Shown in pieces: positions 45,825-56,730 of a DNA stretch of 64,000 nucleotides. The stretch is from Lepus europaeus (taxonomy: Eukaryota > Chordata > Mammalia > Lagomorpha > Leporidae): the NCBI RefSeq assembly GCF_033115175.1, contig NC_084844.1, positions 31,095,885 through 31,159,884 on the forward strand, written 5' to 3'. Below the pieces are notes generated by a model that worked only from the letters and a program-made list of their open reading frames with translations, was not told the DNA's origin and did no database searches. The translations under genes were made by a program, and so were the position numbers. How positions within the stretch are numbered: position 1 is the stretch's first letter; every line of letters begins with the position of its first letter.

Positions 45825-46433
45825 ACAGCTTCCTTCCTCTCTTGTTTCTTTTTGTGAAAATGAATCAGTTAGGTCTCCTGTTTGCAAGAGACATCCCATG
45901 TAACTTACAGACTTGGACATCAAAAAGAATTTTGGGCTCACTTGTATTCAGTGCCAGGTGGAGGTGGCTTCTGGTAAGGAGTGATATAGATGCTAAAACT
46001 GAGATTGGAATTCAGCTGTTCTTTGCTTATTTTCATTGTTGGACTGCATTTTGAGGGGGGTTGCTGCTCACAGCAATGAGTAGACCTGCATCTTCCCAAG
46101 CTTGTACCAAGACAAAAAGAAGTATTTCTTTCCAGTAGCTCTTGCACTAATACATAATTTATATGTGCATCTATGCCCCGGTCATTATGGATGGTCATAG
46201 GAATATATTTAATATAATTATGCAAAGAAATAAAATTTAGTGTTAAAATATAAGTAACGTAGCTGGAATTTAATTTTAGATAAGCTAAATCTAAATGCCC
46301 AATGGTATAGAAATCAAGTAGAAATCTTGTGTATAGATTCTTGGACATATAAACACCAAGATTTTAATATTTTAACATAAAACTGACATTTGCATGGAGT
46401 CATGCAAACCATTTCTTTACATAGAATTCACTA
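45825..46433. other. Unassigned intergenic sequence downstream of PCTP
   Basis: AT-rich. A 136-codon minus-strand frame (45938-46348) has no recognisable domain. Confidence 0.45.
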
Positions 46434-46722
46434 ATTTTTTTTTTCTTTGACAGACAGAGTGGACAGCGAGAGAGAGAGACAGAGAGAAAGGTCTTCCTTT
46501 TTCGTTGGTTCATCCCACAGTGGCCGCTACGGCCGGCGCACCATGCTGATCCGAAGCCAGGAGCCAGGTCTTTCCTCCTGGTTTCCCATGTGGGTGCAGG
46601 GCCCAAGCACTTGGGCCATCCTCCACTGCACTCCCGGGCTACAGCAGAGAGCTGGACAGGAAGAGGAGAGACCGGGACAGAATTCAGCACAGCGCCCCAA
46701 CCGGGACTAGAACCCTGTGTGC
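46434..46722 (-). mobile_element. Class 1 C-SINE, antisense, head missing
   Basis: 'tttctttgacagacagagtg' tail side; it ends at 'aaccgggactagaaccctgt', so the first 30-40 bases of the element are absent. Confidence 0.88.
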
Positions 46723-48282
46723 CTGAGAATACGAAGAACTCTGAATTGTTGTGCAGAGTACTTAGGAAAAGAAGGTTTCAAAGTTGGCTACAATCAGTGG
46801 AAGTATGGCTTTTTGCATTTATGGTTGCTAACTTATAGTAGAGGGCAGTCACACAAGGTATTGGAATGTGAAGTTACGTGAGAAACTGAAACCCCTTGAG
46901 CTACAGGAGGCATAAAAGGTGAGGGAGAGGTAGGATGTGCACTTCAAAGACTGTACCCCATTTTTCAGGCTGGGCAGCCTTTCCCCAGGGGCTGATATAT
47001 CATTTGGAATTTGAAGGTTATTAATCATTGTCATTCCTCTGCTCTTTTGTTTCCCTTATTTTTCTCATGCCTATTACTTTGAATAGATGGTAAGCATTTT
47101 GTAGGCAGAAATAATTCCACTGATTTTTGATCCCTAGGATAATATATGGAATGTACTCAGATGGTAACTGAATGCATAGATAATTGGTTTGTGATTGACC
47201 AAATAACACAAATCCAGAAGGCAAAACCAAACCTGACCAGAGAGAGAGCCTCATTCCATTGATTCAAACTAAATTATTCCCCCACGTCAGTGTTTTCTGG
47301 GGTCCCAGATTCCCCAGGTTCCCATTGGTCCTTCTCTGAAAGTACCACTGTCCTGTCTGTCAAAAGGTGTGGCTGCTGGCCATGTTTTAATGTTAAGGAA
47401 ATGTGCAGTGAGAGCTGAGTCCAACTGAGATTAGTCAGGATTTCAGTTGAAATTTAATGACCAAAGTAGTACCCTGTCGGGGTTCAACGTTTTCCACAAA
47501 TTATTCACACTGCATAACAGTTAACAATTAATGGCCACCTTGGAACTGAGGCATTCCATCAGAGTGCCACTTCCCTTGAAATTGTTCCCTATTTCACAGT
47601 CAGAGTCCTGGCCTGACTCCCTGGCTGAAATTCCTGCCTCCCTCTCCCCTCCCCCTCGATCCCTGTCGATCATGTATGCCTTTCAAACCTTCTGTTTCCC
47701 AGATAGATTTGGAAGAGGCAAAGCAGGAAGAGTCCATTTCTGGTAGCACCACCCAGTTGACTCAGGAAATTCTTTAAAAGCACCGAGACATTTGTTCACT
47801 TCGTAGGTATGGCCCAGGAGGCTGGTGTCCATCTGGCAGGGAGATAGGCATGGTGATTCCTGGAATAAATGAGACACGCTTGGTGCCTGCCTTCAAGGAG
47901 CTTCTGGCCTAATGAGGAAGACATAGTCAGAAGCTGTGGAAGGGCAACAGGTGCTGAGAAAGGGCAAATATGTTGGAGCACAAACCACGTGTGCGGAGGA
48001 GGGAACAACATGTTGGAGCTGGCGGGCAGAAAGTTGGGGAAGAAAACTTTTGCTCAAAAGCCCTCCAGCAGAACAGCCAGTCACTACAAAAGGCCAGTAT
48101 TGGTGGAGCAATGGCTTGGGGAAAGACACTTCATAGATGGTTGAGAAGTAGGTAGTAAGAGCCTGGAGGATTCCCAACAGTAGGCAAGGATTTTGGATTT
48201 TACATTGAGAGCAACAGTAATCTCTGAAGGTTGGGAATGAGGAGTGATCTGAAAGATAGTCTCTCTTGCTCTCTTTTGTTAT
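46723..48282. other. Unassigned intergenic sequence
   Basis: Parts of 47840-48260 read like old L2-type sequence. Several overlapping frames occur on both strands near 47870-48380, none with a family signature. Confidence 0.4.
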
Positions 48283-48583
48283 TTCTTTTTTATTTATCTG
48301 AGAGGCAGTCAGACGGACAGAAGCAGAGCTCCTATTTGGTGGTTTAAGTGCCCACAATGGTTGTGACTGGGCCAGAGCCAAAGCTGGAAACTAGGAAATC
48401 AATCCAGGTCTTCCACATAGAAGACAGGGACTCAACTACTTGAGCCATCACCACTGCTTCCTAGAGTCTGTATTGGCAGGAAGCTCAAGTCAGGAGATGG
48501 GTCTGGGAATAAGAGACAGGTACTCTGATGTGGGATATGGACATGTAACTATTGGTTTAACAGTTGGGCTAAACACCTGCCCC
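48283..48583 (-). mobile_element. Old C-SINE, antisense
   Basis: 'ttttttatttatctgagagg', 'gggactcaactacttgagcc' and head end 'gggctaaacacctgcccc'. Diverged. Confidence 0.75.
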
Positions 48584-50204
48584 AGATTTACTCCTTCTTA
48601 CCAATAATTGCTTGTTCTCTGTGATTCTGCAGCAGCTGCAACAGTTCCTCAATATGGTCATGGGGTACTGTAATCCTCTTGATTACCAGGCAGCATGAAT
48701 AGTTTGAAGCCCAGGCTTAAGTTTAGTTCCCAAAATGTAATATCAGCTTCTGAAGCTTAACACAGCAGGTGTGTTGCTAGTGGTGGTGGAGGCATACATC
48801 CATGCATAGCCCCTCTCTTGGCTCATCCTGGTATACTACATACCCTTTAATGTGATGGCACCTGTCAGAGGAGAACTGTTTCTAGGTGGGCCACACGTGA
48901 GATGGAGAAAATAAAAGACATTAAATACACAAGTAGGTCCAATCTTTCCAGTGTGTCTTTCTCTATATTTAGCTCCAACTATAAGAAGAATTTTATTTTA
49001 GTTTAGAAGATAGAACTCTGAGACTCTTGATCTCAGAGTATAGAATCAACAAAATGAGGGGTTCAGAAAAGAATTTCTATGGCTAATCTATATATTATAT
49101 ATGTGCATGTGTCTATTTGTATGCACATAATAGGTGCCTTATTTCCTAAGATGGGATATCAGCACAGCAACTAGGCAGCATGCTATGTGATTGGCTTTTC
49201 AATTTCTCCATGTGTTATACCAGGTCCAGTCCTTGGCAAAGGAGTCCATAGAGGTGGAATGGCGTCTACCACTGGAGATTGAACAGTCTACGGAGGCCAT
49301 GGACTATGTGCAGAAATGTTTGTAATAATGAGAATGGATTTGACCACTGCCATATGGAAGAAAAGGTATACTTTAAGAGCTTATAGCAAACTGCTGGTCA
49401 GCCCACAGGATGTGTTGTACACCAACTCCACATTGAGTTTTAGCATGGCCTCTCTGCCTCTCCTGCGATGCAGTGTGGCCTTGGGATTAAATTCTGTCCA
49501 GTATCAATCATATGAGCATAAAACATATGTGCCACTTACAGCTCAAGATCTTCAAGGGAAAAGATAGGAACTTGCCTGGTCCTTGTGCCCTCTACTGTCC
49601 AAGAAACAAGAACTGAAATAATCGCCTCTGATTCAAACATGAAAGTCCAAGATTGAGGGTGTTGAAACAGCCCTGCTACTCCTTGACTATTACAGGTCAC
49701 CTGTTGCAGTAAGTGTTGAGAGAAACAGACTTCTTTCTTATTTAAGTCACAACATTTAAAAATATATAGTAGATTTGCCTACACCAACTAACAAAGAGCT
49801 CAAAGGAAAAAGTCCCTCTGGACCAGAAGCACAAATGGCTCCTGATTTCTGGACCTCAGACCTTCTGGTCTGTGCCTCGTATTTAGGTCAGCAAATCTCT
49901 CCTTTGCTCTGGGTTCATTTAATAAGAGGTCAATAAATGTCAAGTATCATTAGCTGCTACTCCCCAGTTAGACGCAGCTGCTTCCCTTTCTCCTACCTCC
50001 CTGCCTTGTCTCAGGCTATTCCTTTTGCCTGTAAGGGAAATTGTACCCCAACTTTGATCAAATTTCTGTCACTATCGATCTATTCTAAGAAAGTAATTGG
50101 ATTCTAAAATACCTAATTTATGATATTGCTAAGTAAATGAAATTTGCAGCTGCAGATTGGGACAATTTCTACATCTATATATTGCCTTAGATTGGCTTGC
50201 TATA
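48584..50204. other. Unassigned intergenic sequence
   Basis: Mostly AT-rich; no gene is seen. The short frame at 49316-49567 is not supported by any recognisable motif. Confidence 0.45.
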
Positions 50205-50650
50205 CTCATCTAGGTTCTTCAGAGAAACAAAATCCACAGGAAATAAGTTTGTGTGTGTGTGTGTGTGTGTGTAAAATTAGCAATTGGCCCACGAGATTAT
50301 GAAGTCTGCAAAGTCCCAAGAGCTGCATCCAGCAAGCTGGGGATTCAGAGTCCATGATGCAGTTTCCACCCACAAGCCAGCAGAAGAGGTGATGTTAGAG
50401 TTCAAGTCTGAAGTCCAGAAAAGACCAATGCCTCAGCTCAAAGAAGCCAGGCAAGAGGAGTTACTCTAGAGAGGGTCTGTATTTTTTTTTTCTAGTCAAG
50501 CTTTCAATTGAATGAATAAGGGCTTCCCATAGGAGGGAGGACAAGGTGCTTTAGAGTCTAATTCAAATGCAAATATCCTAAAACACCCTCATGGACACAC
50601 TCAGAAAGACATAATATCTGGGCGAACCAAGTTGACATATACAATTCACC
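50205..50650 (+). repeat. Ancient interspersed repeat with internal (GT)n
   Basis: 'ggttcttcagagaaacaaaa', 'agcaattggcccacgagatt', 'aaacaccctcatggacacac' and 'accaagttgacatatacaat' occur in the order of a common old eutherian repeat. Family name not assigned. A (GT)n run lies at 50250-50272. Confidence 0.5.
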
Positions 50651-50653
50651 ATT

Positions 50654-51060
50654 GTGGCATGGAAAGCAACTGATTTAGGCTGGTGTCACAGGTGGTGAAA
50701 AATTCACCACATTAGTCACACAGAGTGAGCAACATTTATTGAACACATTGCAAGAGAGCCATGGACAGGCAGGGCAGCTACAAGCTATTGCTGCTTTGTG
50801 CTGCAAGGGAGCAGCAGGCAGGCAAGACAGAATAGAAGCTTACTAGTGCTGTAACGTGGATGGCAATTAAAGAAGCATACTTGTAGTTACAGTACCTTTT
50901 TATTTAGATTGAGTTTCTCCCATGATCTAACAAGTATTCCCAGGTAGGTTTGCACATTTCTGGGTGGAACTGGGGAAGATGGCACTGTCTTTAGCTCTGT
51001 GATTTTCCCAGTGCATGGGGCAACCCTCCACATTCCTTGCTGAGGGATCCATACATCTTT
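50654..51060 (-). mobile_element. Repeat R1: LTR-like element, antisense
   Basis: It shares 'ggaaagcaactgatt-aggct', then 'ggctggtgtcacag', and further diverged sequence with R2 at 55840-56170. Both carry TTTATT (AATAAA on the minus strand; here about 50737-50742), so an antisense solo LTR is a fair inference. No target duplication could be fixed. The minus-strand 67-codon frame (50887-51090) is not assigned. Confidence 0.5.
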
Positions 51061-51271
51061 AGCATTTGGGGTGAAGGTCTCATTTTCCACAACTGTTTCA
51101 TGACAGTAGGGGTATCAGACTGGCTCTGCCTAAGATTGTCAGGTTACCAGAGTTTCAGGGTATCCTGAGGTCCTGGCTGCAGGTATGCGGCAGATGATGG
51201 AGCCTCAGAGAAAAGTGGGTGATTAGTTCCAGAAATGTCTGCCTACATCATGCAGGGAATATAGGTAGTCT

Positions 51272-51980
51272 TGTTAGGAAGAAGTTAGATATGAGCTTGT
51301 GTGTGTGTAACAGGCCTAAAGTGAAGACTATGTGCAGCATATGCATCTGCATCTCAAAGTCATCCTGACAATGTTTCAGGGGCAGCCTGGTATTCGCATC
51401 CTGCCCTGCCCCCTTCTACCTGATAACCTGCCAGGTGGAGGTCCCCGCCCCTTCTGCCTGACAAATCTTCCACAATCTCCCAGGTGCAGCTCAGTATCTG
51501 CATCTCAAACACCCTGCTCCAGATCCCGATTCTCTAGGGGGGTCCTGCTCACCCTTCCTCTGAACCCAGGATGGCGCCAGCTAGCCTTCCTCCTGTCTGA
51601 TACCTTTAGGGAAAACTCAGATAGGATCTTCTTAATATTTACATCCATAAAATCCTTTGTTTCAGGAGGAAATGTGTGAAGACAGAGACCCAGCTCTTTA
51701 AAAACCCCCGGCCTCAACCTGACGGTGCGCTTAGCCCTCTGCCTCTCTGCTGAGTTGCCCACCTGCCTGGCCAGGTGTAATCTCTCCACTCTACTGTGTA
51801 ACCTTGCTCCTTCCCCCTGTCTGAGCGACTGCACTCTCTCAGGTCCTGTCTGGACAGGTGCCCATCCGTTCTTGTGGATGTCCCTACCCTAATAAACTTT
51901 GCTACTTTTTTACTTTCCACTACTCTGTCTCACGCCTGAATTCTTTCTTGCGCGAAGAACCCTGCCATTCTCCGGTAACA
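51272..51980 (+). mobile_element. Solo LTR (LTR1) with 4-bp target duplication
   Basis: The element starts TGTTAGG and ends GGTAACA. GTCT flanks it at 51268-51271 and 51981-51984. A TTTAAAA box lies near 51697-51704 and AATAAA at 51891-51896, followed by 'tctgtctcacgcctgaattc', which gives a U3-R-U5 layout. A 4-bp duplication fits class I (gamma-like) endogenous retroviruses. No internal viral genes are attached. Confidence 0.88.
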
Positions 51981-51984
51981 GTCT

Positions 51985-53093
51985 CATCTGGAGGAATTCA
52001 TTGTTGAAGGATTGATAAGTTTATTGCATTACCATTTAGAAAAGGATTTGCTGTAGTTTAGAGGGCAGAAGCTAAATTAGGTTGTTCAAAAGAGGAGGTA
52101 CAAGAGTTAGAATGAGGAGGAAACACATTAGAGGAATCACTAGGAGAGAAGACAGAAGCCACGTTCTCTAGCTGAAGAGTTGAAAACCCAAGCCTAGAGT
52201 CTCTAATGTCCTTCTAATCTCAGCCAGCCTAATCCCAGACAATGTTCAACTTCTGTAAGCCTTCTACAACATTCTTATATTCTCCCAGTGATTTTTCCTT
52301 TCCACTGTAATTCAGTCATTCTACTTTAGTACAAAACATTCATATATAATACCCTTTCTTTATCCAAATAAAATTCTGTTTCCTTCTTGATCTTCACCAA
52401 GAACACATCTTCATGCTTATAGTTTCCTTTTTATTTGTCTGTCTCCTATCCACTGGTTTCTTTCATTTATATTTTGAAATGACCCTTAAACATGTCTCTC
52501 CCTTCTGACTTGGGGTCCCTCTCTAGAGGGTGTGGTTCTAGTAGAGTCTTTAGTGACAGTTACTACCAGGCACTCACACTTAAGAGCACTTCCTTTATAA
52601 CCTCTTGGGCGATTCTAATTTTGTTTAGGGTTGACACTACTGACTCCATCTTGATTTTTATTCTCTCCTTGTGACCAAGACCCTTTTCTGAAAACATTGC
52701 TAATCTGTCATCCTGGAGCTAGGCTCTGTTTGTCCCTCACTGCCAGACTGAATTTGACCTGGTTGTTGATCTGGTCCCAGGTTGAAAGAGGAGTACTTGA
52801 TGACCAAGAGTCAGTGTCAAGACCCTTTCCACCACATTCTTGCAACAGAGTTACTAGAAGGAGTGATTCTTAGGCTAACTTTACCAGGAGTCCATTGCTA
52901 AACTTATTTTCATCTGTTCTGTAGGTATGAGTTACCAGCACAAGGTGCCAGTGCAGCATTATCCTGCTGGAAAAGGCACTTCTCTGGAATTCTGACTGGC
53001 GATAGGCACACAGCGCAGAAAGGAAATGTATAACAAAGCTACCAAGAACATCAACGTTTGCAAGTCTAAAATCAGTAAACAGTTGTACTCTAT
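51985..53093. other. Unassigned intergenic sequence between LTR1 and a C-SINE
   Basis: No gene is recognised. It begins immediately after the 3' target duplication of LTR1. Confidence 0.45.
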
Positions 53094-53108
53094 AAGCAGG
53101 TGTATTGG

Positions 53109-53397
53109 GACCGACGCTGTGGCGCACTAGGCAAAGCCTCTGCCTGCGGTGCCAGCATCCAGCTGCTCCTCTTCAGATCCAGCTCTTTGCTTATGGCCTG
53201 GGAAAGCAGTGGGAGATGGCTCAAGTGCTTGGGTCCTTGCACCCGCGTGGGAGAAACAGAAGTTTCTGGCTTCCAATTAGCCATTGTGGCCATCTGGGGA
53301 GTGAATCAGCAGATGAAAGACCTTTCTCTGTCTCTACCTCTCTGTGTTTGTGACTCTACCTCTCAAATAAATAAATAAATAAACTTTAAAAAAAAAA
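53109..53397 (+). mobile_element. C-SINE with target duplication
   Basis: Perfect duplication aagcaggtgtattgg at 53094-53108 and 53398-53412. Head 'gacgctgtggcgcactaggc', tail (AAATA)n plus A-run. Slightly shortened internally. Confidence 0.93.
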
Positions 53398-53869
53398 AAG
53401 CAGGTGTATTGGAGTTTGTTGATTGGCTATTTTCATCAAGTACAGTAACAAAAGTTACTTTACCATGTAATAACCTCAGATTTGGAAAACTCTCAAAGTT
53501 AAAAGCCAATCCAAGAAAGATTTAGATGTTTTCTCAGAAAAGTTTTTTTTTTTTTTAAGAGGAATCATGTAATGGAGGTAAAGGTAAACACTTCCATCTT
53601 TGTTTACAAAATTATACTTTATGAAAGCACTGTAAACCATAGAAATTTTAGGAATTTCTTTTTCTGACCTGAAGATGAAATATTTAAATACAGAACTAAC
53701 AATATTTTAAATAAAAGACGTAGAAATCCACAACTTCCATCAATGCATTCAGTTTCAGGTAATTAATTCTTGTTCAATCTCAATGAACAGTTTTGTGGAT
53801 TTCCCAGCTTGTTTTTTCCGTAGATTTCTGGAAATTATTATCAGGGACACTGATCTTAAGGCTGTCAGA

Positions 53870-54850
53870 AATCTGAATGCAAGAACATCTGGTAGTCTTC
53901 GCCATGCGTCGACTGCAGAGGTCTTCGGAGAAGACTCGGAACTGTGGGTGGCAAAAGACGCAAAACAGCCATAGTTAACAGTACGGAATCAGCTGTGGAC
54001 AACGAGCGCCCCTTGTTTATTGCATACACAGTTAAAAAGCGCTCCTAGGATTTTTACTAAGCTTCTGTCCCTTTTTGGCCTCTGGGTCTGTGATAGGGAG
54101 GGCAGCCTAAAGGATTTTGGAATGGCACCTGGGGGCGGTTTGGCAGGACAAGAAAAGGTATGAGTAAAGACATCCTCCTGGGGTGCACTTTAAGTAGAGC
54201 GGAGGTGAAGAGCCAGGCTCGGCTGGCCACCTGTGCTGCTGAGGAGGACCAAGCACTGAAGGGGTGGGGGTGGGGGGTCCAGGGAAAGTAGTAAGGGCAG
54301 AGCCAACACTGCAGAGAACGCAAGAGGCTTTTTTGCAAGCAGTCAGAACTTAACAAAGACAGCAGAGAACACAGGAGATAACCTGAAATATTGTGAGGGA
54401 GCAGATCAAGCGAACAGTATGGCAACGAAGAATCCTGTTAAAGGGCCAGGCCTCCCATTCTGGACGTTTTTATATTTGGGCCAGAGAACATTACAAAGGA
54501 AAGCGAGATGCTCTTCACGGGGCTGGGGTTCCGACTGATCCCAGGTCTTTAGGACGCATAAGGCAGCTGTCCTGTTCTTTGAAACAGCACAAATCAGAGC
54601 TTCCCAGGGCACAGCCTTTCCTGGGGTCGTCCCTGGAAGGGAGAGGCGCAATTTCAACAGGTTCCCGCTTCAACGGGGCGTCCCGTCCATGGAAGGGTGC
54701 ATGCAGCATTTCTTGGGCTAAGAGAACGCCCAGTGCTTCTTCCTGAAGAGGGAAGGTCTCTGGACCTGGGTAGCCAACCTGAGATGGTGTAACTAGGTAG
54801 GTAGCTAAGGTTCAGGTGAGCTCTCTGGAACGCTCCTACCCCTGCAATCT
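53870..54850. other. Unassigned CpG-richer stretch, possibly antisense LTR
   Basis: CpGs are denser here than in the surroundings, for example near 53890-54050 and 54640-54690. A minus-strand AATAAA lies at 54016-54021, followed on that strand by 'caaggggcgctcgttgtcca', which would suit the R-U5 part of an antisense LTR. I could not define ends or a family. The open frames on both strands have no recognisable domain. Confidence 0.35.
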
Positions 54851-54952
54851 AACCCTGTCTCTTTAAGGGTTTGCTATGCCCACCTTCCCAGGTTCCACCT
54901 GTTCCCCTCCAGGACCAGGGCGCATGCTCAGATCCCACTCCACCCGAATCTG

Positions 54953-55062
54953 TGATTGGAGAACCGGCCCCCTTCCTTATAAAAAGAGGCGGAAGCCAGG
55001 AGGAAGCTCTCTTTTTCACCCCAGAATGAGCTCAGAAGGACCTCTCCCGTACTCGCTTAAAG
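54953..55062 (+). promoter_or_regulatory. Compact TATA/CCAAT promoter and short first exon with splice donor
   Basis: An inverted CCAAT (ATTGG, 54955-54959) stands about 20 bases before TATAAAAA (54978-54985), so a start near 55005-55015 is expected. The next ATG (55026) opens 12 codons (MSSEGPLPYSLK) and runs into AAAG|GTAAGG at 55062/55063, a near-consensus donor. No downstream exon is identified. It may be a retroviral LTR promoter or a lncRNA promoter; transcription is not shown. Confidence 0.45.
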
Positions 55063-55481
55063 GTAAGGTTTTCGGTTTTTCTTTATTTCTTTGGCTTTAT
55101 CATTTTCATTCTTTTTCTTACACGTAGGCCCACTCCTGTCAATGTTTCGCTGTGTGGGGCGGCCCACACTCTCACGTGAACGTGTGTTGACTTCCCTCAC
55201 TGTTAGATGAATTCTGTTCCTATTTGCACATAGTAGTAGTCAGTGCTTAGTGTTTTTACCTCTGCGGGAGGCCACAGCCTGGGTTGGAGATTAATATATC
55301 CGTTGTCCACATCAAATCCTGGTCTAGAAGACAGGGACAAAACTCAGCTGTGAAACATCAAGTCTCTCAGCCCAGGGTCATTCCCAATGGGTTGTTAGTA
55401 AGGACAAATGGAGCCTGCTAACATGGAATGGAGAGAGTCCTCACCTCTGATCGCAACAGGCATTTTGCATCTATTAATTGC
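55063..55481. other. Unassigned sequence after the candidate donor
   Basis: A pyrimidine-rich stretch ending 'ttcttacacgtag' at about 55128 looks like an acceptor, but it is too close to the donor for a normal intron. Nothing else could be assigned. Confidence 0.35.
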
Positions 55482-55765
55482 GGCCTTCCTACTTCACCAG
55501 AGAGTTGCCTTGGACAAGAAGCCTCAGTTGCCCCTGCACGGGCAAGCCACTTCCCAAGGTGCAGAGATAGAACCCAGAGAAGCATAGTCGTCCCCAAGGT
55601 GACAAGGACCGGGCATCTCTGAATAGGGGCCTCCTGATTACACCAGGGAGTGGCTCTGTCCAGGAGCAGTCAGTTGCTGGCCTGCAGGTTAGCCATTCCC
55701 CAAGGACTGCGGATAGAGGAGAAGGACAGGCTGAGAGTGACCAGGGGCCGGTAGTGGGTTTGCTC
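55482..55765. repeat. Diverged tandem pair, about 146 bp per unit
   Basis: Unit 1 begins ggccttcctacttcaccag (55482) and unit 2 ggcctcctgattacaccag (55628). Both continue with a 'cagttgc' segment, then 'ttcccaaggtgcagagatag' versus 'ttccccaaggactgcggata'. Confidence 0.6.
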
Positions 55766-55839
55766 AGATGAGCTTCCGTTGTCTATTGTACCACATGTTG
55801 GGGGCTGGCTCTCTATGATCAGAGAATGTTATGGAAAGC

Positions 55840-56170
55840 AACTGATCGAGGCTGGTGTCACAGATGGAGAAAGCATTCCCCAGATCAGTCAGATCAGTGA
55901 GAAGAGTTAAACGTTTATTAAACGTGCTGCAAGAGAGCAGCTAGAAGCTGCCTACTGCTGTAACTTGGACCATAATCCAAGAAGTATTCCTGTAACTGCA
56001 GTACTTCTTTAATTAGGGTGAGTGTTTCCTGTGTTCCCACAGGTTTTCCTAGATAGGTGATTGGAAGTGCTGAGTGGAGCAGGGAGGAGGTGGGGTGAGG
56101 AGGAGCCTGCATGGCCCTCTGGAACTTTCCTATTTCCCTGGGGCAGTCCTCCTCCCATTGCAATTGCGGA
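55840..56170 (-). mobile_element. Repeat R2: LTR-like element, antisense
   Basis: Related to R1: shared 'atggaaagcaactgat', 'ggctggtgtcacag', 'gctgtaac-tgga' and the later 'taactgcagtac' segment. TTTATT at about 55915-55920 gives a minus-strand AATAAA. The upstream TGTTGGGG near 55797 may belong to it. The divergence from R1 is large, so these are not a recent duplication. Confidence 0.5.
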
Positions 56171-56174
56171 GAGC

Positions 56175-56730
56175 CCAATGTTCTCAGAGGAGGAAGGTGC
56201 AACATTGGAAAGCTCCTACTGTATACTGGGCACTGGACTCCATGTTTTTCTTACAGTTAAGTTTTTGATGAGATAGGAAATACTATCTTCCATTTGCTTA
56301 TTGTAGCAGAGAGAGGCAAAATGACAGATCCAGGCAATTTGGCCAGGAAAGTGGTGGACTGGAAACTCTGGGCTCCCGAGATCCCAGACCTCAAACCCTT
56401 TCCCCTCTTGTGGCTCTGCTCTGGAGGGTGATCAATCTTTTTTATCTGGAGCTGAATCATAAACATCATGTGATTTCCAGCCTGTATCCCTTTCTTCAGA
56501 GGGTATCTCTTGTAAAGTCCCTCTCCCCAGAGGCCTGTGTTGTAATCCTTCCTAGGATAAGTAATTTGCCCAGGACAAGCTGGCCAATTACCAGCTTGTC
56601 TAATCTAATCCAGCCCACTAGTATATCACATTGCTGCACCCAAAAGTGTGTTCCAAATATAATCACGTTTTCCAGTCTCGACTACTCTCCTGTTAGTCCA
56701 CACTTCCATTATTGCCCTTTGTGGACTTCT
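56175..56730. other. Unassigned sequence between R2 and LTR2
   Basis: No gene is seen; the 110-codon frame at 56410-56742 shows no domain. It ends with the SINE target site. Confidence 0.4.

Noticed and set aside
47893-48381. 162-codon minus strand frame
   Set aside because: No recognisable domain; it overlaps an old SINE and L2-like sequence, and competing frames exist on the other strand.
50887-51090. Minus strand 67-codon frame in repeat R1 as a possible retroviral gene remnant
   Set aside because: Too short and not clearly similar to any protein; kept only as part of the LTR-like repeat.
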